Shown: positions 21,195 to 33,690, numbered from the stretch's first letter. The stretch is 64,000 nt of DNA from Taudactylus pleione (GCA_031769625.1 JAUIMM010001030.1:1898501-1962500), one strand, 5' to 3'. The notes: generated by a model from the letters alone, not told the origin. Made by a program: numbers and translations.

Positions 21195-22081
21195 AAGAAA
21201 CAAATTGGCTGCGCTCATTCAGTCACATTTGTATAAATATTATAAACCGTATCTTGGTATAAAGTATAAAATAATTTTAATTTAACAATTTCACAAATAA
21301 ATATATGTATAAAAATAATAATCAGGACCTAATTTGAACATATGTATTTCATACAATAAAAAATTAAAAAGCATACATACATATACAAGACATTGAATTT
21401 GAAATAAAATGTAATGTGCAAAATAAAGTCAATGGGTATAGTCAGTTTTTCCTGATTAAATTGTAACCAGGCTAGAGATCAGAACTGTGTCCTTTAAATA
21501 AAGATACACTGTTTCTTTGGCAATAATGTGGCTGATGCAACAGTCTTATTTTGTGTTGCTGTAAATAAATTAAGGCAGCATGGAATGAGCTCACCCGATT
21601 TCAGCTTTTGTTAGTTGTGTCTCTCTATGTTCTCTTGTTAATCTGATTGACGTGACAGCCTGTGATCTGCAGATCAGAGACACCAAAATTCAGGTATGGA
21701 TTGCTGTGTAATTCCAGTGGCTATGGCATGTACCTTTGTTTCTCCGAAGGTGTATCTGTCACTGGATGGAAACTTTTCCCCCCTCTCACCACGGGAACTC
21801 CCGTTAGTGAAGCTCCACTCCGTATCAGGCAATATATCCCTGGCTGTCGGAGCCGCTGGCCGGCTTGACTGGGGACCGGCTTGTTGACAGGTGCTTGCGG
21901 TCATGATATGGTGATGGTAGTTTCATAGCTGACAGTGAGGGCTTTGTGCCGGTTAGCTTGATACTAGGATCCCCCTGTTGGAGGTGATTAGGATCTGGGT
22001 GATGATCTTTATGTGATTGATAGGCTCAAAAGATAGGTAGTGTTGCTTCTTATAAGTCGAATGCCACAGGTTCAAGTATAG

Positions 22082-22127
22082 TTGCTCAACGCGTGTCTGT
22101 GTGTCCGCACACCTTCATCAGGAGCAT
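22082..22127 (-). ncRNA. Hammerhead-like ribozyme motif of PLE-2
   Basis: On the minus strand: stem I TGCTC / GAGCA (perfect), core CTGATGA, stem II GTGTG / CACAC with a CGGA loop (perfect), then GACA in place of the core GAAA, and a short CGCG stem III. The single core change would probably abolish cleavage. Confidence 0.6.
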
Positions 22128-22904
22128 GCTGGGAGAAAGGGATTAACCCTTTTATCCAGTTTCTTTTAATTAGTATGATTAGAATCATTTTCAGCTGTGA
22201 CTTTCAGACAATGTCAATCATGTAGAATTCTCTCTGGTCTCTCTTTGTTTCGTATAGTTGAAGAGATTATTTCTATCAGAAACTTTTACACCCATAACAA
22301 TTCAAAAATATAACATAAAATATCTAAAGATGCTACTTACATATCTATAAGAGTGTTCTAGAATTTTTATACACATCATCCAGTTTGATTTTTTTTAAAA
22401 TAACAATAGAAATCGATTTAACCATTTTGCTTATGTTTTAAATTGACAACAATTATGAAAAATAGGTAGTAGAGAAAAAGTAAGAAATAATAATAATAAG
22501 TAAGAATTATTGTATATCCTTTTGTAGCTGATATATAGCCGTTTTATCAGCTGTGAATAAATATATAAATATGCAGTTCTGTAATGTGGATATTTTTATA
22601 TCTTCACCTCTAATACATTATCATTATTGAAATTAGTGGGACAGCAGTGATAATCGTATGTAGAATCTGATGTACTATAATGTCTAGCAAATCAGAAGCA
22701 CAAAATTTGTATTAACCAGAAAATGTGATGATACATAAAATATAAATTTGAAGAAGAGAAGAAATCCAGGGAAAAAAGTTTTAAAGTATAATGATTTCTA
22801 TTTTAGCGTCACCGATTTAAAGGAATATTGGTCTCATGTTAATGATCATATGTGGACATTTAATGGTCCCAAATACCTACAGGGAACTGTAGTAGAATCT
22901 GGGG

Positions 22905-23964
22905 CTATATGTCAAAATCCACCTCCGCCACTTCATTAATACCCTCAGGATGTAGGGTACGAATTTTGTGGATCCAGTAAGTTTCTCAAAGACAGAGACG
23001 AGAGTGTCTGTCTCCTCCTCTAGCTGTACATGTTGTATGTTCTATGCCTATAATCTGTATGCATTTAAATTCTCCTTTATGTTTTTCAATGCAGTGTTTT
23101 GGTACTGAATGTTCTGTTTTGTTGTTAATAACATTCCTTCTATGTTCCAGCAGTCTATCTCTCAATCTGTGGGTGGTGCGACCAATGTATTGTGCACCAC
23201 ACTTGCATTGAAGGAGATATACTACATAGGTAGAGTTGCAGTTGATAAATGTCTTGATGTGAAATATTTCTTTAGTGACCGAAGATATATATTGTTTGGT
23301 TCTATGTGAAATGTGTTCACATGTAATGTTTGAGCCAAATTTGTAGCAGCCCGTGATTTCTATATGTAGCCAAGTGTGTTGTCTTGTTGTGTCTTGATTG
23401 GGTTTGAAGAAAGATGATGCTAAAAAGTTCCCAAATTTTTAGCTTTTTTAAAGATGACTCTCGTACCCATTTCCAAGTCAGATTTTAATAAAGGATCGCT
23501 CATAAGAATCTTTTGATTGTTGTGTATAATGGTTTTTATTTTTTTGGCTGCCGAATTGTACCTAACAATAAACTTGTTGGCATGATTGTAATTTTGTTCT
23601 GTGCGATCGGTATCTCTATTTTTTTTGAAGATTAAAATATGAGTTCCTATCGTTGGTAATAATTTTATTGTATGAATCTTCCAAAAGGGATTTGGGATAA
23701 CCTTTATTTTTAAATGCATTGAGTAATTGCTTGGAATGTTGTCTGAATTCTTCTGTAATGGAACAATTCCTGTGTATGCGACGTAACTGTCCTGCGGGTA
23801 TATTTTGCAACCATTTATGATAATGGTTACTATTGAATGGAATGAAATTGTATGAATCAGTTTCTTTTTGAAAGGTGCAAGTCGAGATCTCTCCACCCAC
23901 TATAGAGAGAGTGATATCCAGAAAATTGATGGAAAATGAACTATAATTAATGGTAAATGTAAGA
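22905..23964 (-). pseudogene. PLE-2 RT C-terminus plus GIY-YIG endonuclease
   Basis: Reading leftward: FLDITLSIVGGEISTCTFQK, GQLRRIHRNCSITEEFRQ and GYPKSLLEDSYNKI match the end of a Penelope RT. RYNSAAKKIKTIIHNNQKIL and DPLLKSDL follow as the linker, then a CGAQYIG GIY-YIG core near 23130-23230 and a C-terminal HPEGINEVADFDI before TAG at 22905-22907. At least two frame changes and a stop are needed to read it through. In intact relatives this protein does target nicking and reverse transcription. Confidence 0.82.
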
Positions 23965-24109
23965 TGTGAGTTAGACTCTGCACCATTGACTAGGTCTAGC
24001 CAATGACCAAGACTTGTGGATGCGGAGATCATTCATCCAGGCCCCTCGCCTTCGTCTCTTCCCACAGCCTCAGGCCTCAGCTTTCAAAGACCCGCCTCCC
24101 AGCGTGACA
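23965..24109 (+). repeat. 3' LTR of the Gypsy, right part
   Basis: Continues the LTR interrupted at 21194; ends CGTGACA exactly like the 5' LTR at 17617 and is followed by the target duplication ACGTC. Confidence 0.88.
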
Positions 24110-25110
24110 ACGTCTGAGTTGCCCTCCTGGAATGTTGGACAGTCAAGTCTTGTGGTGATTGCTCAGTGCATCCAAGTAGCTATTACAATCTGTGGGATTG
24201 GGATGTTTTGGTTTCAATCTTATTATTCATCACAAAAATGATCAGATCCAGGAAATGGATACTTTATTTACTTATTTCAATAGTAAATTCCAGGTTTCCA
24301 ATGTTGTCATTCAATTCCTGAATAAAAACCTCAAGGTCTTTTTTCGGCCCCTTCCATATAATCATGATGTCATCTATATAGCTCACCCACAGTTTTAAGT
24401 TCTTTTGGAATTTATTATTTCACCAAATTTTTTTCCATTCCCACTGTGCAAGAAAAAGGTAAAAATATGATGGCACAAAATTTGTGCCCATCGCTGTTCC
24501 TTTAACTTGCATATATATCTTATCATTGAACTAGAAGTAATTATGCTTCAAAATAATTATGATTGATGATAATGAATTTGATCTGTTTTTCTAGGAGTCC
24601 TGGGTAGTCATCCAGAGTCTTCTTCACATTCTTGCATCCACTGGCATGATAGATACATGTATATAGTGACTTAATGTCTCAAGTAGCCAAGATTAAATCT
24701 TCATTCTCTTTCCTTTTTTCTTCTTATCCTTGCTTTGTCTTAACACCTACTCACTTTTCCCTCTTGAAGTGGAAATTCATATTCTTTTTGTCATTTCCTT
24801 TCCACTTCCATGTTGGGTTAGCTTCAGGATTGCCCCCATATCTTGATGTTGGCTGTTGTTGTAGGCCAATTCTAAAAAAAAGTATCCATATACTTGTCTG
24901 CTTCAATCTCAAATTCGAAAATCTGTTGGGAATAGCTATTTTCTGTCTGGCAATTAATGCAGTTCATGAGTTTGTGCAGATAAATCTAATTCTGCCTGGT
25001 GAACATCTTGTCCACAATTTAAACTGTTAAATAAGGTTTGATCTTGAGGATATCTCAACTCTTTATTCTCCTCCTTTCATTTCCACCTCCTATCCTTCTG
25101 GTCACCTTGT
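24110..25110 (-). pseudogene. PLE-1 reverse transcriptase (broken)
   Basis: Minus strand. KGTAMGT (about 24480-24510) and VSYIDDIMIIWKGPKKDL (about 24335-24390) are RT motifs, the latter with the YxDD catalytic pair. FLDLIIF and then CNSYLDALSNHH, LSNIPGGQLRR continue to 24114, where the Gypsy cuts the frame. The upstream part (KLMNCINCQT, FEFEIEADKYMDTFF) fits the Penelope RT N-terminal region. Several stops. Confidence 0.8.
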
Positions 25111-25279
25111 TCCTCTTCCATCTAGAAGATTTTCTTTAAGGTGACTATCTTTCTTATGAAAACAGTTCTATTTTTTTTCACTTTCTTGGTCCATAGGGTT
25201 CTGTTCCTTCCACATACTCACAAAAGGGCCTTGATCTTGTCTTTAGGGGTATACCATCCTCCACTATGTTGGTTAAAGT

Positions 25280-25800
25280 TTACCAGTTTCTGCCTTCTGG
25301 TTCAGGAGTCTTCTCTTTTCCTTTGTTCATGTTTGTTTGCCCCCTGTAATACTCCTCAGGGTTTCTTCTTCCTTGTAGATCTTCCTTAATTTCCACCTTC
25401 CAATTCCTATAGTCTTTCTTATAGTCCTCTATATCTCTTGCAAACTTTTTATTTTTCTGATTATTAATTGTTTCTTCTATCTTCCTTAATTTGTTTTTTG
25501 TTAATTCTTCCAAGTTTTTAAAATCTTCTAGATTCTTTAGTGGTTCTATTTTCTTTTATTTTAATTTGTTCAAAATTGTTTCTATGCTTTTAATCAATAT
25601 CTCTCTGTCATCAGTAATTAGTTTCATTAAATTTATTGAGCACAAATCCAAGGTCTCATTCCGCCATTCTAGAAATCTGTCATTTTTTGAATGGAAGGTA
25701 GGTTTCTTCATAATTCTCAATCCTTACCGGAATATTTTTGCTACAAATAGTGACTCAGGGTCACGCTTCCCACCACTGTTGGATCTCCATTATATCTCCA
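25280..25800 (-). pseudogene. PLE-1 N-terminal charged coiled-coil region
   Basis: A Lys/Glu/Asn-rich stretch (KLRKIEETINNQKNKKFARD, then RDIEDYKKDYRNWKVEIKED) precedes the RT, preceded in turn by WRNETLDLCS. Such charged leaders occur before the RT in Penelope-like proteins. Assignment rests on position, not on a clear motif. Confidence 0.45.
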
Positions 25801-26379
25801 CTGTCAGTTATTTGGAACAGAAATTATCTTCTGATATTGGTTTTGTTTCTATGGATGGCTGTTCATACATAGGTGAAAAAGTTTCCAAATATTTGTACCT
25901 TTCCTCTTTATTTAAGTCCATTATCCTTCTATATCTTTTAGATTATATTGGCTATATTTGTTCTTTTTTTATCCACTAATATACTACTTGGGTTATAGTA
26001 AATTTATGAATATCTAAAGAGCCAACTATATTTACACCAGACTGCATGTGTGTATTCCAGTGAACATACAAGTCTGTCAATTATCAGCTTCACTATTTTG
26101 TGAGTGACAGCAATCTCAAGAGAGTGCTGAATCTGCATGTAACCACACTGTGTGATGGCATACCAGATTTGTATTGTACAAGGAATATGTCCATTAAGGC
26201 ATCAACCTTAATTATCAGAATTTCATTGCTTTTTGGAGTTTGTTTGGAGTTTGGAGTGAAATAGTTACAAAAGGTTTCTGAAATTCTCAATTATGTGTAA
26301 AAAGCCTTAATGGGACATGTGAAACTGTAAGTTTTATCTGTCTATAGAATTTCATTGCTTTTTAAAAAGTCCCCCACCC

Positions 26380-27940
26380 ATCTAGCATATTCAGCACCAG
26401 GTTCTTTGAACCAACACTGGTTTAAAAATTATGTGGGACAAAAAAATGTAGGGGTCCCCCATATTTAATGAACTAGCCCCGGGATTTTGGACCCGGCACT
26501 GGTTGCAAAAATGTGGGGTGGTAAATGGTGTGGGGTTCCCCATATTTTTAGAGCCAGCACCAGGCTCTACTAGTTGGGATGTAATGCCACAGCCAGGGGA
26601 CCAACCTTAATGTGGTCCCTCAGTCAAAGCATTTGCACCCCACACTAGTCAGCCCAGTCTGGGGATTCCTGGAGAGGTGGGGAACCCCCAATAGGGTTCC
26701 CCCTCTCCAGAGTATCTCAGGCCTGGGCTGAAGCCAAGGGCCATCCCCTTGATCCCTGGTCAGTGGATGCAGGGTTGATAGGACAATTTGGCATAGGATT
26801 CCCCCTAGTATAACCAGCACTGGGCTCCTTGGCCCAGCGCTGGTTGTAAAAAGTAAGGGGAAAATTGCTGTGTGGTTCCCTGTAGTTTTAAAACTAGCAC
26901 CAGGCTTCAGTAGTTTGGGTGTAATGCCACAACCAGGGGACACATTTCACAGGGTGCCCACAGCCAAAGCATTCTCACCCCACACCAGTCAGCCCAGGTC
27001 CAGGATCCCTGGGAAGGTGGTGATCCCCCCTAATACAGTGGTCCCTCTCTCCTGGGCACTATAAGCTTGAGCTGAAGCCTGGGGCTATCCCCTGCATCCC
27101 TATCTGGTGGATGCAGATTTGATTAAGAAAATGGCGTGGGGTTCCCCCTTAGTATAACCAGCACTGGGCACTTAGAGTCAGCACTGGTTTAAAAAATATG
27201 GGTGACAAAAAACATAGGAGTCCCCCATTTTTAATGAATGAGCACTGGGCTCTTGGACCCAGTGCTGGTTTTAAAATTAAGCAGGAAAAAATGTTGTGGG
27301 GTTCCCCATACTTTTAGAACCAGCACTGGGCTCCACTAGTGGGGGTGAAATGCCACAGCCAGAGGACACTCTTCACGGGATCTCCTGGCCAAAGCATTCT
27401 CACTCCACACTTGTCAGCCCAGGTCAGAAATCCCTGGAGAGATGGTGACCTTTTTATTAAGGAGTCCCTCCTCTCCTGGGTACCACAGGCTATCCCCTGC
27501 ATCCCTGGTCAGTGGATGCAGGGTTGATAGTAAAAACATGGCATGGGATTCCCCCCTAGTATAACCAGAATTGGGCTGTTTGAGCTGACACTGGTCTAAA
27601 AAATATGGGGGACAAAAAATGTAGGGGTCCCCCATATTTAATGAGCCAGCACAAGGTTTTTGGACCTGGTGCTGGTTGTAAAAATATGGGAAAATAATTC
27701 TGTGGGGTTCCCCATATTTTTAAAACCAGCACTGGGCTCCACTAATGGGGGTGTAATGCCACAGCCAGGGGACACTCTTCATGGGATCCCCCGGCCAAAG
27801 CATTCTCACCCCAAGCCAGAAATCCCCAAAGAGGTGGGGACCGTACCAATAAAGGGGTCCACCCACTTCAAGGTACTACAGGTCGGGGCTATTATTCACC
27901 CCTGGTCAGTGGATACCAATTGCATACTGTTGTAGCTGAG
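26380..27940. repeat. Diverged tandem repeat, about 345-425 bp units, four copies
   Basis: The motif CCAGCACTGGGCTCCACTAG and variants recur near 26552, 26894, 27320 and 27724. A companion (ACCAGCACTGGGC) recurs near 26391, 26814, 27159 and 27570. Units also share TAATGCCACAGCCAGGGGACAC, GGGGTTCCCCATA and TGGATGCAGGGTTGAT. The second unit is about 75 bp shorter. A relative lies at 48253-48870 in the other orientation. No coding frame is conserved between units. Confidence 0.75.
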
Positions 27941-28603
27941 AGCCAACTCACCTAGGAGGTACCCCAGAAACCTCAACAACAAAACAGTATACAATTATAT
28001 GACCCAGAGTGGATGCTATTATTATGTAGGTGTTAGGGATGCCGACATAGAGAAGCCTTGACATGGCCGGTTGCTTAAACATATATTTGCAAATATATGC
28101 AACAAAGACCTCTGAATTTCTATTATTATGTAGTATTCAAGCCTTTTTGCTGTTTTTTTTTTTGCAGTGTGCTGAAGGGAAACTTTTTTCTTTTTTCTGT
28201 AGCTCAGAGTAAACCCTTTAAAAGCACCTGTGAAAAACCATTAAGTTGATATGAGTGACCATTATTTTGTATTGATATTGTAAACATATAAATTTATACA
28301 TATCAGAGCATAGTTTCTGTATCTTATACTGTACATAACAGGGTGGAGGGAGGGTGGGGTGGACAATCAGGCCCTTGTAAGGGTTGCGGAGCTGCAGAAG
28401 TCTCCTCTCTTGTCCTCCCTGCTTTTCAAAGCTCCCCTTCCCGGATCAGCCACTAGACACCAGGCTCGGTCCATGCACTTTGGAGCAATGACCTCCTGGA
28501 ACTTGGCCAAGACAGATCTTTACCACAAGGTCAGTCCTAGAAAGAACTTTAATTTAAATAATTCATTAATAAATTAGAAATATGCCACAATAACATGCAG
28601 GAT
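27941..28603. other. No gene seen
   Basis: AT-rich sequence with a T-run near 28150 and a short G-rich stretch (GGGTGGAGGGAGGGTGGGG, about 28340). No coding frame or clear repeat. Confidence 0.35.
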
Positions 28604-28612
28604 ATTTCAAAC

Positions 28613-29027
28613 GGGATGTAGTTATTAGACCAGCAGCCAGGATACCGCCGGTCTAAATCCCGACGGCTTACGCCCAACTCGGTACTTAAGACAGGCATCA
28701 AAATACCAGGGGGACTTAGGGTTAGGCACCCCATAAGGAGGGTTAGGGTTAGACTAGGGGAAGGAGTGGTTAGGGTTAGGCACCACTAGGGGGGGAGATT
28801 AGGGTTAGGCACCTCCCAGGAGGGTTAGGTTTAGGGTGTGGGAAGGGGGGGGTGGTTTAGGCACCCCCGGTGGGACTTAGAGTTAGGCACCACCCTGGGA
28901 GTTTTAGGGTTAGGCACCATCAAGGGAGGGTTAGGGGAGGGAGAGGGGAGGGCTAGGATACTTAATACTACCACAGTGGGGATCTCCTCCTGTTGGGCTT
29001 TTGCAACCGGTATTTCAATCCCATTCC
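28613..29027. mobile_element. Second element with TTAGG-like core
   Basis: Flanked by a 9-bp direct repeat ATTTCAAAC (28604-28612 and 29028-29036). The core (about 28725-28945) is degenerate GGTTAGGGTTAGGCACC tandem sequence; the ends carry GGGATG and ATCCCATTCC. Same family as 3053-3541. Confidence 0.6.
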
Positions 29028-29039
29028 ATTTCAAACTAT

Positions 29040-30222
29040 TACTGCATCTTTTTACTAAATAGAGCCCTTAATGCTATTAAATGCTTTGGGCGATTACCTT
29101 TTTACCATATCATACATGCAAATTATTTACCTTTGCACTCTACTGGCCTGTTTTCTTAGTCTATCCATTTATGTGATAGAAGATTGACAAAATTTATTAT
29201 TTTTTGTCCAATGCAAACCAAACTGTGACTGAACCACATTGTGAAGAGAGTTAAGTTTGGCAGGTCTGTTATATGTATATGTAATTTATTAGCTTGGTAT
29301 TGCATTTCAACTGTATCTTTATGCAAATTGAGTAATTCGCTTTTCATTTAATTAAGCACTAGGGAACAATCAAAGTTAACAAAGCATATGCAAAATGTTA
29401 GAAAAAGGACATCTTTAATCTTGCTATGTACTCTTAAATGGACATTTGCAAGGACTAATGTGTCAAGGCAGAAAAAAGAATGCTGATATATGGTTGATTA
29501 AATTCTGCACAGATCAAAAAAAGAGATTATATCCATTATACTTTTCTTTTCTCACTGCAATGTATAATTAGTAGTATATTTACTTTTGTGGGGATTAGGT
29601 TACTTCTTAGCTATGCCCTTTTGGTTGTTGCTAGACCAAAGTTGGAGGATGGACCTCTGATGTCACAACCATGTGACTGCTAAGGCAGGGCCTGTCAGCT
29701 TACCAGTGTTACTATCCACTTGGGCATAGAGGGGGAATATAAACCTGTGGCGAGTGAAGTGAGCTGTCGTGCCCGAAGAGTGGCGAGCAAAGCGAGCCCC
29801 CGAGGGGACACTTTTGGCCCCTGTTCTAGACCTAACCATGCCCATTTCCCACAGGTGGTGCTGATTAAGTGCATTACTAGGCCTCAGTGTTAGTGCCCAT
29901 CTATAATGGTGCATCTATCATCTTCCCACACTGTCTTCATCCTCGGGACATGCAAGTTTCTAATATGATGGATAATCAAACATCACAGATACAACATCAT
30001 AGTTCACAGTAAGTTTGGTAGAATCATAGATGCTAGGAGATCTTTCGATAAAACACTCTTTAGTGGACACCTGTTGCACAAGCTTGTCAGTTGAACTGCA
30101 ATTTAACAGTACACCAATGTGGTTACCCAAGAACTGATGCTTCATGCATTGGAGAAAATCACATTCACTCTACTCCTGTGTGTTGTCCATTGCAGTAACT
30201 TGCACTTCTTAATCCCCATCAA
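29040..30222. other. No gene; one eroded repeat
   Basis: Mostly AT-rich. A segment near 29740-29830 contains GGCGAGTGAAGTGAGC and GGCGAGCAAAGCGAGCCCC, words of an old dispersed repeat I cannot name. Confidence 0.35.
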
Positions 30223-30225
30223 TAA

Positions 30226-30695
30226 GAGCCTGTTTCAAAGAAGGACGTAGTGTCGTTGTTCCCGCAGTTGGCCGATGTTTTTTGCACTGCACTTGCATCC
30301 GAGTCGCACTGCGCATGGCCTTGATTGATTACCATTGTCGCTCACAGAGAAGATTTAGATGCAGAGTGATTTACAGATTGGCAGCATTTTTGGGAGGTTA
30401 CGAGGGTGGTTATAGGTATGTCACAGCCGTACCTGCTTCTTGAATACAGTTTTGTGGCCCTGGTGACTTAGTTGCGATCGCCATTCTGAGTAACCATATA
30501 GTCAGTCAGAACTTCGTAATCAGCTGCTAAGAGAGTGATACTGTGTCTTTGTACACAAGTGTTTGGATTTGTGAAGCCACCGGCGGACGTCTCAATACAA
30601 ATCCCGGTAACTGCGACACTTGCATTTTTATGCACAGTCACTGTGTACAAAGTCGCAGTCATGACAGGATTTGCATCCATCTCCGAATCAGGCCC
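30226..30695. mobile_element. MITE, GGGCCTGATTCA family (diverged left end)
   Basis: Right end CCGAATCAGGCCC; left end GAGCCTGTTTCAAAG is a decayed form. Duplication TAA at 30223-30225 and 30696-30698. The interior shares GTTGGCCGATGTT and GCACTGCGCATG words with the element at 3780. Confidence 0.75.
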
Positions 30696-30760
30696 TAAGT
30701 ACGATAGAGTCATAACCTACCCCATATTACACCTCACGCCATCTAAATATAATCAAGTCT

Positions 30761-30937
30761 CTGGGGCAGATGTATAAAGCTCTGGAAAGTGATAAACTGG
30801 AGAGTGATAAACTACCAACCAATATGCTCCTAACTGTCATTTTTCAAACACAGTCTGTAACATGACAGGAGCTGAGTGGCTGGTAGTTTCTCACTCTTCA
30901 ATTTTTCACTTTCCAGAGCTTAGTACATGTCCCCCAG
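30761..30937. mobile_element. Small MITE (CTGGGGCAGATGTA ends)
   Basis: Terminal inverted repeats of about 32 bp: CTGGGGCAGATGTATAAAGC at left, and TTTCCAGAGCTTAGTACATG plus TCCCCCAG at right. No clear target duplication found. No coding capacity. Confidence 0.65.
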
Positions 30938-31046
30938 AGTATGTTTAGAGGATACTAGGCTGTTACTTTCAGCGTGTGTTATCTTGAATCTACTTATTGC
31001 TGAGACTGATTAAGCAGTTTTTGGGTTTCTCACCTTATCGGTCACA

Positions 31047-31408
31047 GGGGGCAATTCAGTAGTGGACCGGATTGCAAAGCCGCACGCAAGCAGCTCTGAA
31101 ATTCCATCATTGCAATTTATGTTAATACAGCATTACTTATTAGTCTACCGATAGCGATCTTGGCCTCTTCCCTCCCTCCCCAATGGCGGTAACACACCTC
31201 CGTTTTGAGAAACGAAGGCCGTCGCCACCCCCTCCTGCTCACTAATGCCAGCAGACTGTCAATCACTGACAGTCTGCTGCCGAACTGCGTGCGAACATGC
31301 AGGACCCGTACTGCATACACACAGTATTGGTCCGGTGCCTGCGCAGATTCCCAACCATTGGAAATCTGCATTCAGCAGTGCACTGGAGTGCACTGCTGAA
31401 TAAGTCCC
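31047..31408. mobile_element. MITE (GGGGCAATTCAG ends)
   Basis: Ends GGGGGCAATTCAGTAGTG and CACTGCTGAATAAGTCCC with duplication ACA at 31044-31046 and 31409-31411. Three-base duplication and ATTCAGC termini resemble the element at 52556. Confidence 0.75.
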
Positions 31409-31411
31409 ACA

Positions 31412-33474
31412 GTTTCCCCACAAACGTGCTTAATGGGGCTGCTGCTGAGTTGGACGTCTGGTTGGGGCAAAATGCTATCATAACCAAAGAGAAAAGATTA
31501 TTACAAATAGGGGCACTCCTCAGTTCTACAAAGAATAGAGTCTAAATTTTCTCTGTAATAGTTATCAAAAATGTGAAGTTAGTCAAATTAAACCACTAAA
31601 GGGACAAATACATTATACTAAAACTTCAATATTTACAGTATTTCAGAATATTTAAAAGAAAACCACAAAAGTATTATCCCCCTAGATGTTACTCCTTTGC
31701 TGACAGATTCTTGTTATCAATCTATTTTAATCCTGGCTTCCTCCGCCCTTCTGATTAACTTCACATTATTGCCTTTAATGATTAATAAATAGTCCACACC
31801 CTGTCCCATTACATTTAAAGATTAAGCTCACCATAATAATAGTAAATCACCCTATTACATTAAAGTAACCCCAGCCACACTAATAATTAAGAGTCCCCGC
31901 CCCCAATACATCTAATTAGTCCCCTATCACACTAGTAATGAAATAACCCACCCCCACCACCAATACATTAAGAGGCTCCCTCCACACTTACTTTATCGCA
32001 TCCAGTGTTCCAGCACAGGAGATCATAGAGCCGCTGCTGTCTGACTGGTACTTCTTTTGCAGGACACCATAGAGTTCTGGGTGTGGAGCCTAGGTGGCTG
32101 TGAGGGGAACTGCATCCTAGATGACAGCTCAGGTAGCACACTGGTATTAGTTATTGTATTTAAGCTCCGTGGCCACTGCCATAATGAATTTTGAATCAAT
32201 CTTGATTCAGCTGAGCCTTGTGTGACTCAATTGCATAGACTGCACATACGCAGCTGCATAAGTCACACATACACAGCTGTTTAGATCACACATACTCGTG
32301 AATAGACAGCACATACAAAGCTGAATAGACCGCACATACATGGTCTGTGGATGATGAAATACTACATAACTGCAACCGACCCAAAACACTCAATATGTGC
32401 CCAGCTCGGCCCCATACTGTAGCAATTTAGCATTGTTCTAGTGCAGGGATAGCTGATCTGAAAGTTAGCTGTCCTCATGGTTCTGAACACTACTTCCTTG
32501 GTAGCAGTGAATCTTACCACTGTCAAGAGCGCATGAGTGACCTTAGTTCTCACATGGGCACTATCGCAAGCTATGTAGGGCTGGAGGGGAGAGAGAGATC
32601 CATATTCTGAACCCAGTGCTCCTTCCTGTAGGAAAAAGTGGGGTTCTGGGAATAACTCCATCTATAAAACAATGCCATCTGGATGGCATAATTTCCCACA
32701 AGCAAACTATAGGCCGGTTGCTAAAAACATGGGGAAACTGGCATTTCTATATGTGTAACTAGCCCATTAGTTCTCATGAATAGGCTCCAAAATCCTTTTT
32801 AATAGGTAGCACAATAATGTTCTTAATGTTGTACTGTGTACAGCACCATGTATTATAATCAGCAGCAATGTTTAACTGAGGAAATGTATCTTACAATCCA
32901 AAAAATATGAGTACCACCTGCTAGGCTTTGGTAGATCATAGTCTACAGTTATACAGTATATGCAGATAGTTCTCATCCCTTTCTCATTGATCTAACTGAA
33001 ATGAAGAGACCCATGGAAATGGAAGTTTATTCGCTTGAACTCTAGTGTGTATTATACTGTAACTGTTTCATTAACTATCTACACAGAGCTTGTGATCTTT
33101 ATTGAGCTGCTGCTGCCTGGGTTTTAATTCACACATATAACTATAGGGAATATCGTGCATAAAAACTGATATAATTTCACCAGATATCTGAGTAGGTGAG
33201 CAGTTCTCTTTGCTACTCGATCACAGATAAATGACTCTTGGAAAATATTACAGAAGACAATTATATTTCATTTATTCAATTTCAAATAGATAGATCATAG
33301 GCACGTTAACAGAAACTGTTGATTAATCATGACCTATGTAATGTATGAACTGGCAGTTTCATTCCCCAGCTTTGAATTTGAAGACAAATCAAACATTTAT
33401 TTGACAGAGTTCTTTTTTTGTGACAATATTCTCTTAATACATAACTGCCTGCATAAGATTAGTGCTATTTATTG
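31412..33474. other. No gene; ancient repeats
   Basis: About 31770-31980 is a degenerate tandem of (T/C)CCC(A/T)ATTACATTAAAG words. About 32220-32345 is a degenerate about 34-bp repeat with CACATACACAGCTG. The rest is AT-rich with no coherent coding frame. Confidence 0.4.
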
Positions 33475-33690
33475 TACTAATATGTACCATACTACTTCAC
33501 AAATGTATTGTTATATACTACTTCACAAATGTATTGTTATGTACTAATTCACAAATTTATTATGTACTACTTCACAAATGTATTGTTATGTACTAATTCA
33601 CAAATTTATTATGTACTACTTCACAAATGTATTGTTATGTACTAATTCACAAATGTATTATGTACTACTTCACAAATGTATTGTTATGCA
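33475..33690. repeat. Minisatellite, 23-26 bp unit in about 48-bp pairs
   Basis: Alternating units TACTACTTCACAAATGTATT and TACTAATTCACAAATTTATT, with GTTATG spacers, repeated about nine times. Confidence 0.85.

Larger units (their letters stand above)
21195..23964 (-). mobile_element. Penelope-like element PLE-2, 5'-truncated
   Basis: Inserted in the Gypsy 3' LTR with a 9-bp duplication TGTGAGTTA (21186-21194 and 23965-23973). On the minus strand it holds the last part of the reverse transcriptase, the GIY-YIG domain, a hammerhead-like motif at 22082-22127, and an AT-rich 3' end. The 5' truncation inside the RT is typical of Penelope-like retroposition. Its protein differs clearly from PLE-1, so it is a distinct lineage. 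Confidence 0.85.
16467..24109 (+). mobile_element. Ty3/Gypsy LTR retrotransposon lacking RT, inserted in PLE-1
   Basis: Two LTRs beginning TGTCAGAG and ending CGTGACA bound an internal region of about 2.46 kb. Target duplication ATGTC (16462-16466) / ACGTC (24110-24114), one mismatch. Order: 5' LTR, Gag, protease, integrase, chromodomain, polypurine tract, 3' LTR. No reverse transcriptase or RNase H is present between protease and integrase, so this is a deletion derivative that would depend on another element. The 3' LTR is split by a second Penelope-like insertion. LTR divergence and broken frames indicate an old copy. Confidence 0.9.
14130..26000 (-). mobile_element. Penelope-like element PLE-1, split by a Gypsy insertion
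   Basis: Minus-strand element. Its reverse transcriptase lies at 24115-25110, its GIY-YIG region at about 15480-16466, and a hammerhead-like motif near its 3' side at 14988-15036. The two coding parts join when the Gypsy element (16467-24109) is removed: the frame reads through GGQLRR into RIRRNCTRE across the 5-bp target site. A small LINE/SINE piece interrupts the GIY-YIG tail at 15535. The outer limits (14.1 and 26.0 kb) are estimates. Several stops and frameshifts mark it as an old copy. Confidence 0.7.

Noticed and set aside
33329..33547. Possible small host gene (72 residues)
   Set aside because: Its end falls in the 33.5-kb minisatellite; no domain, splice context or codon bias to support it.
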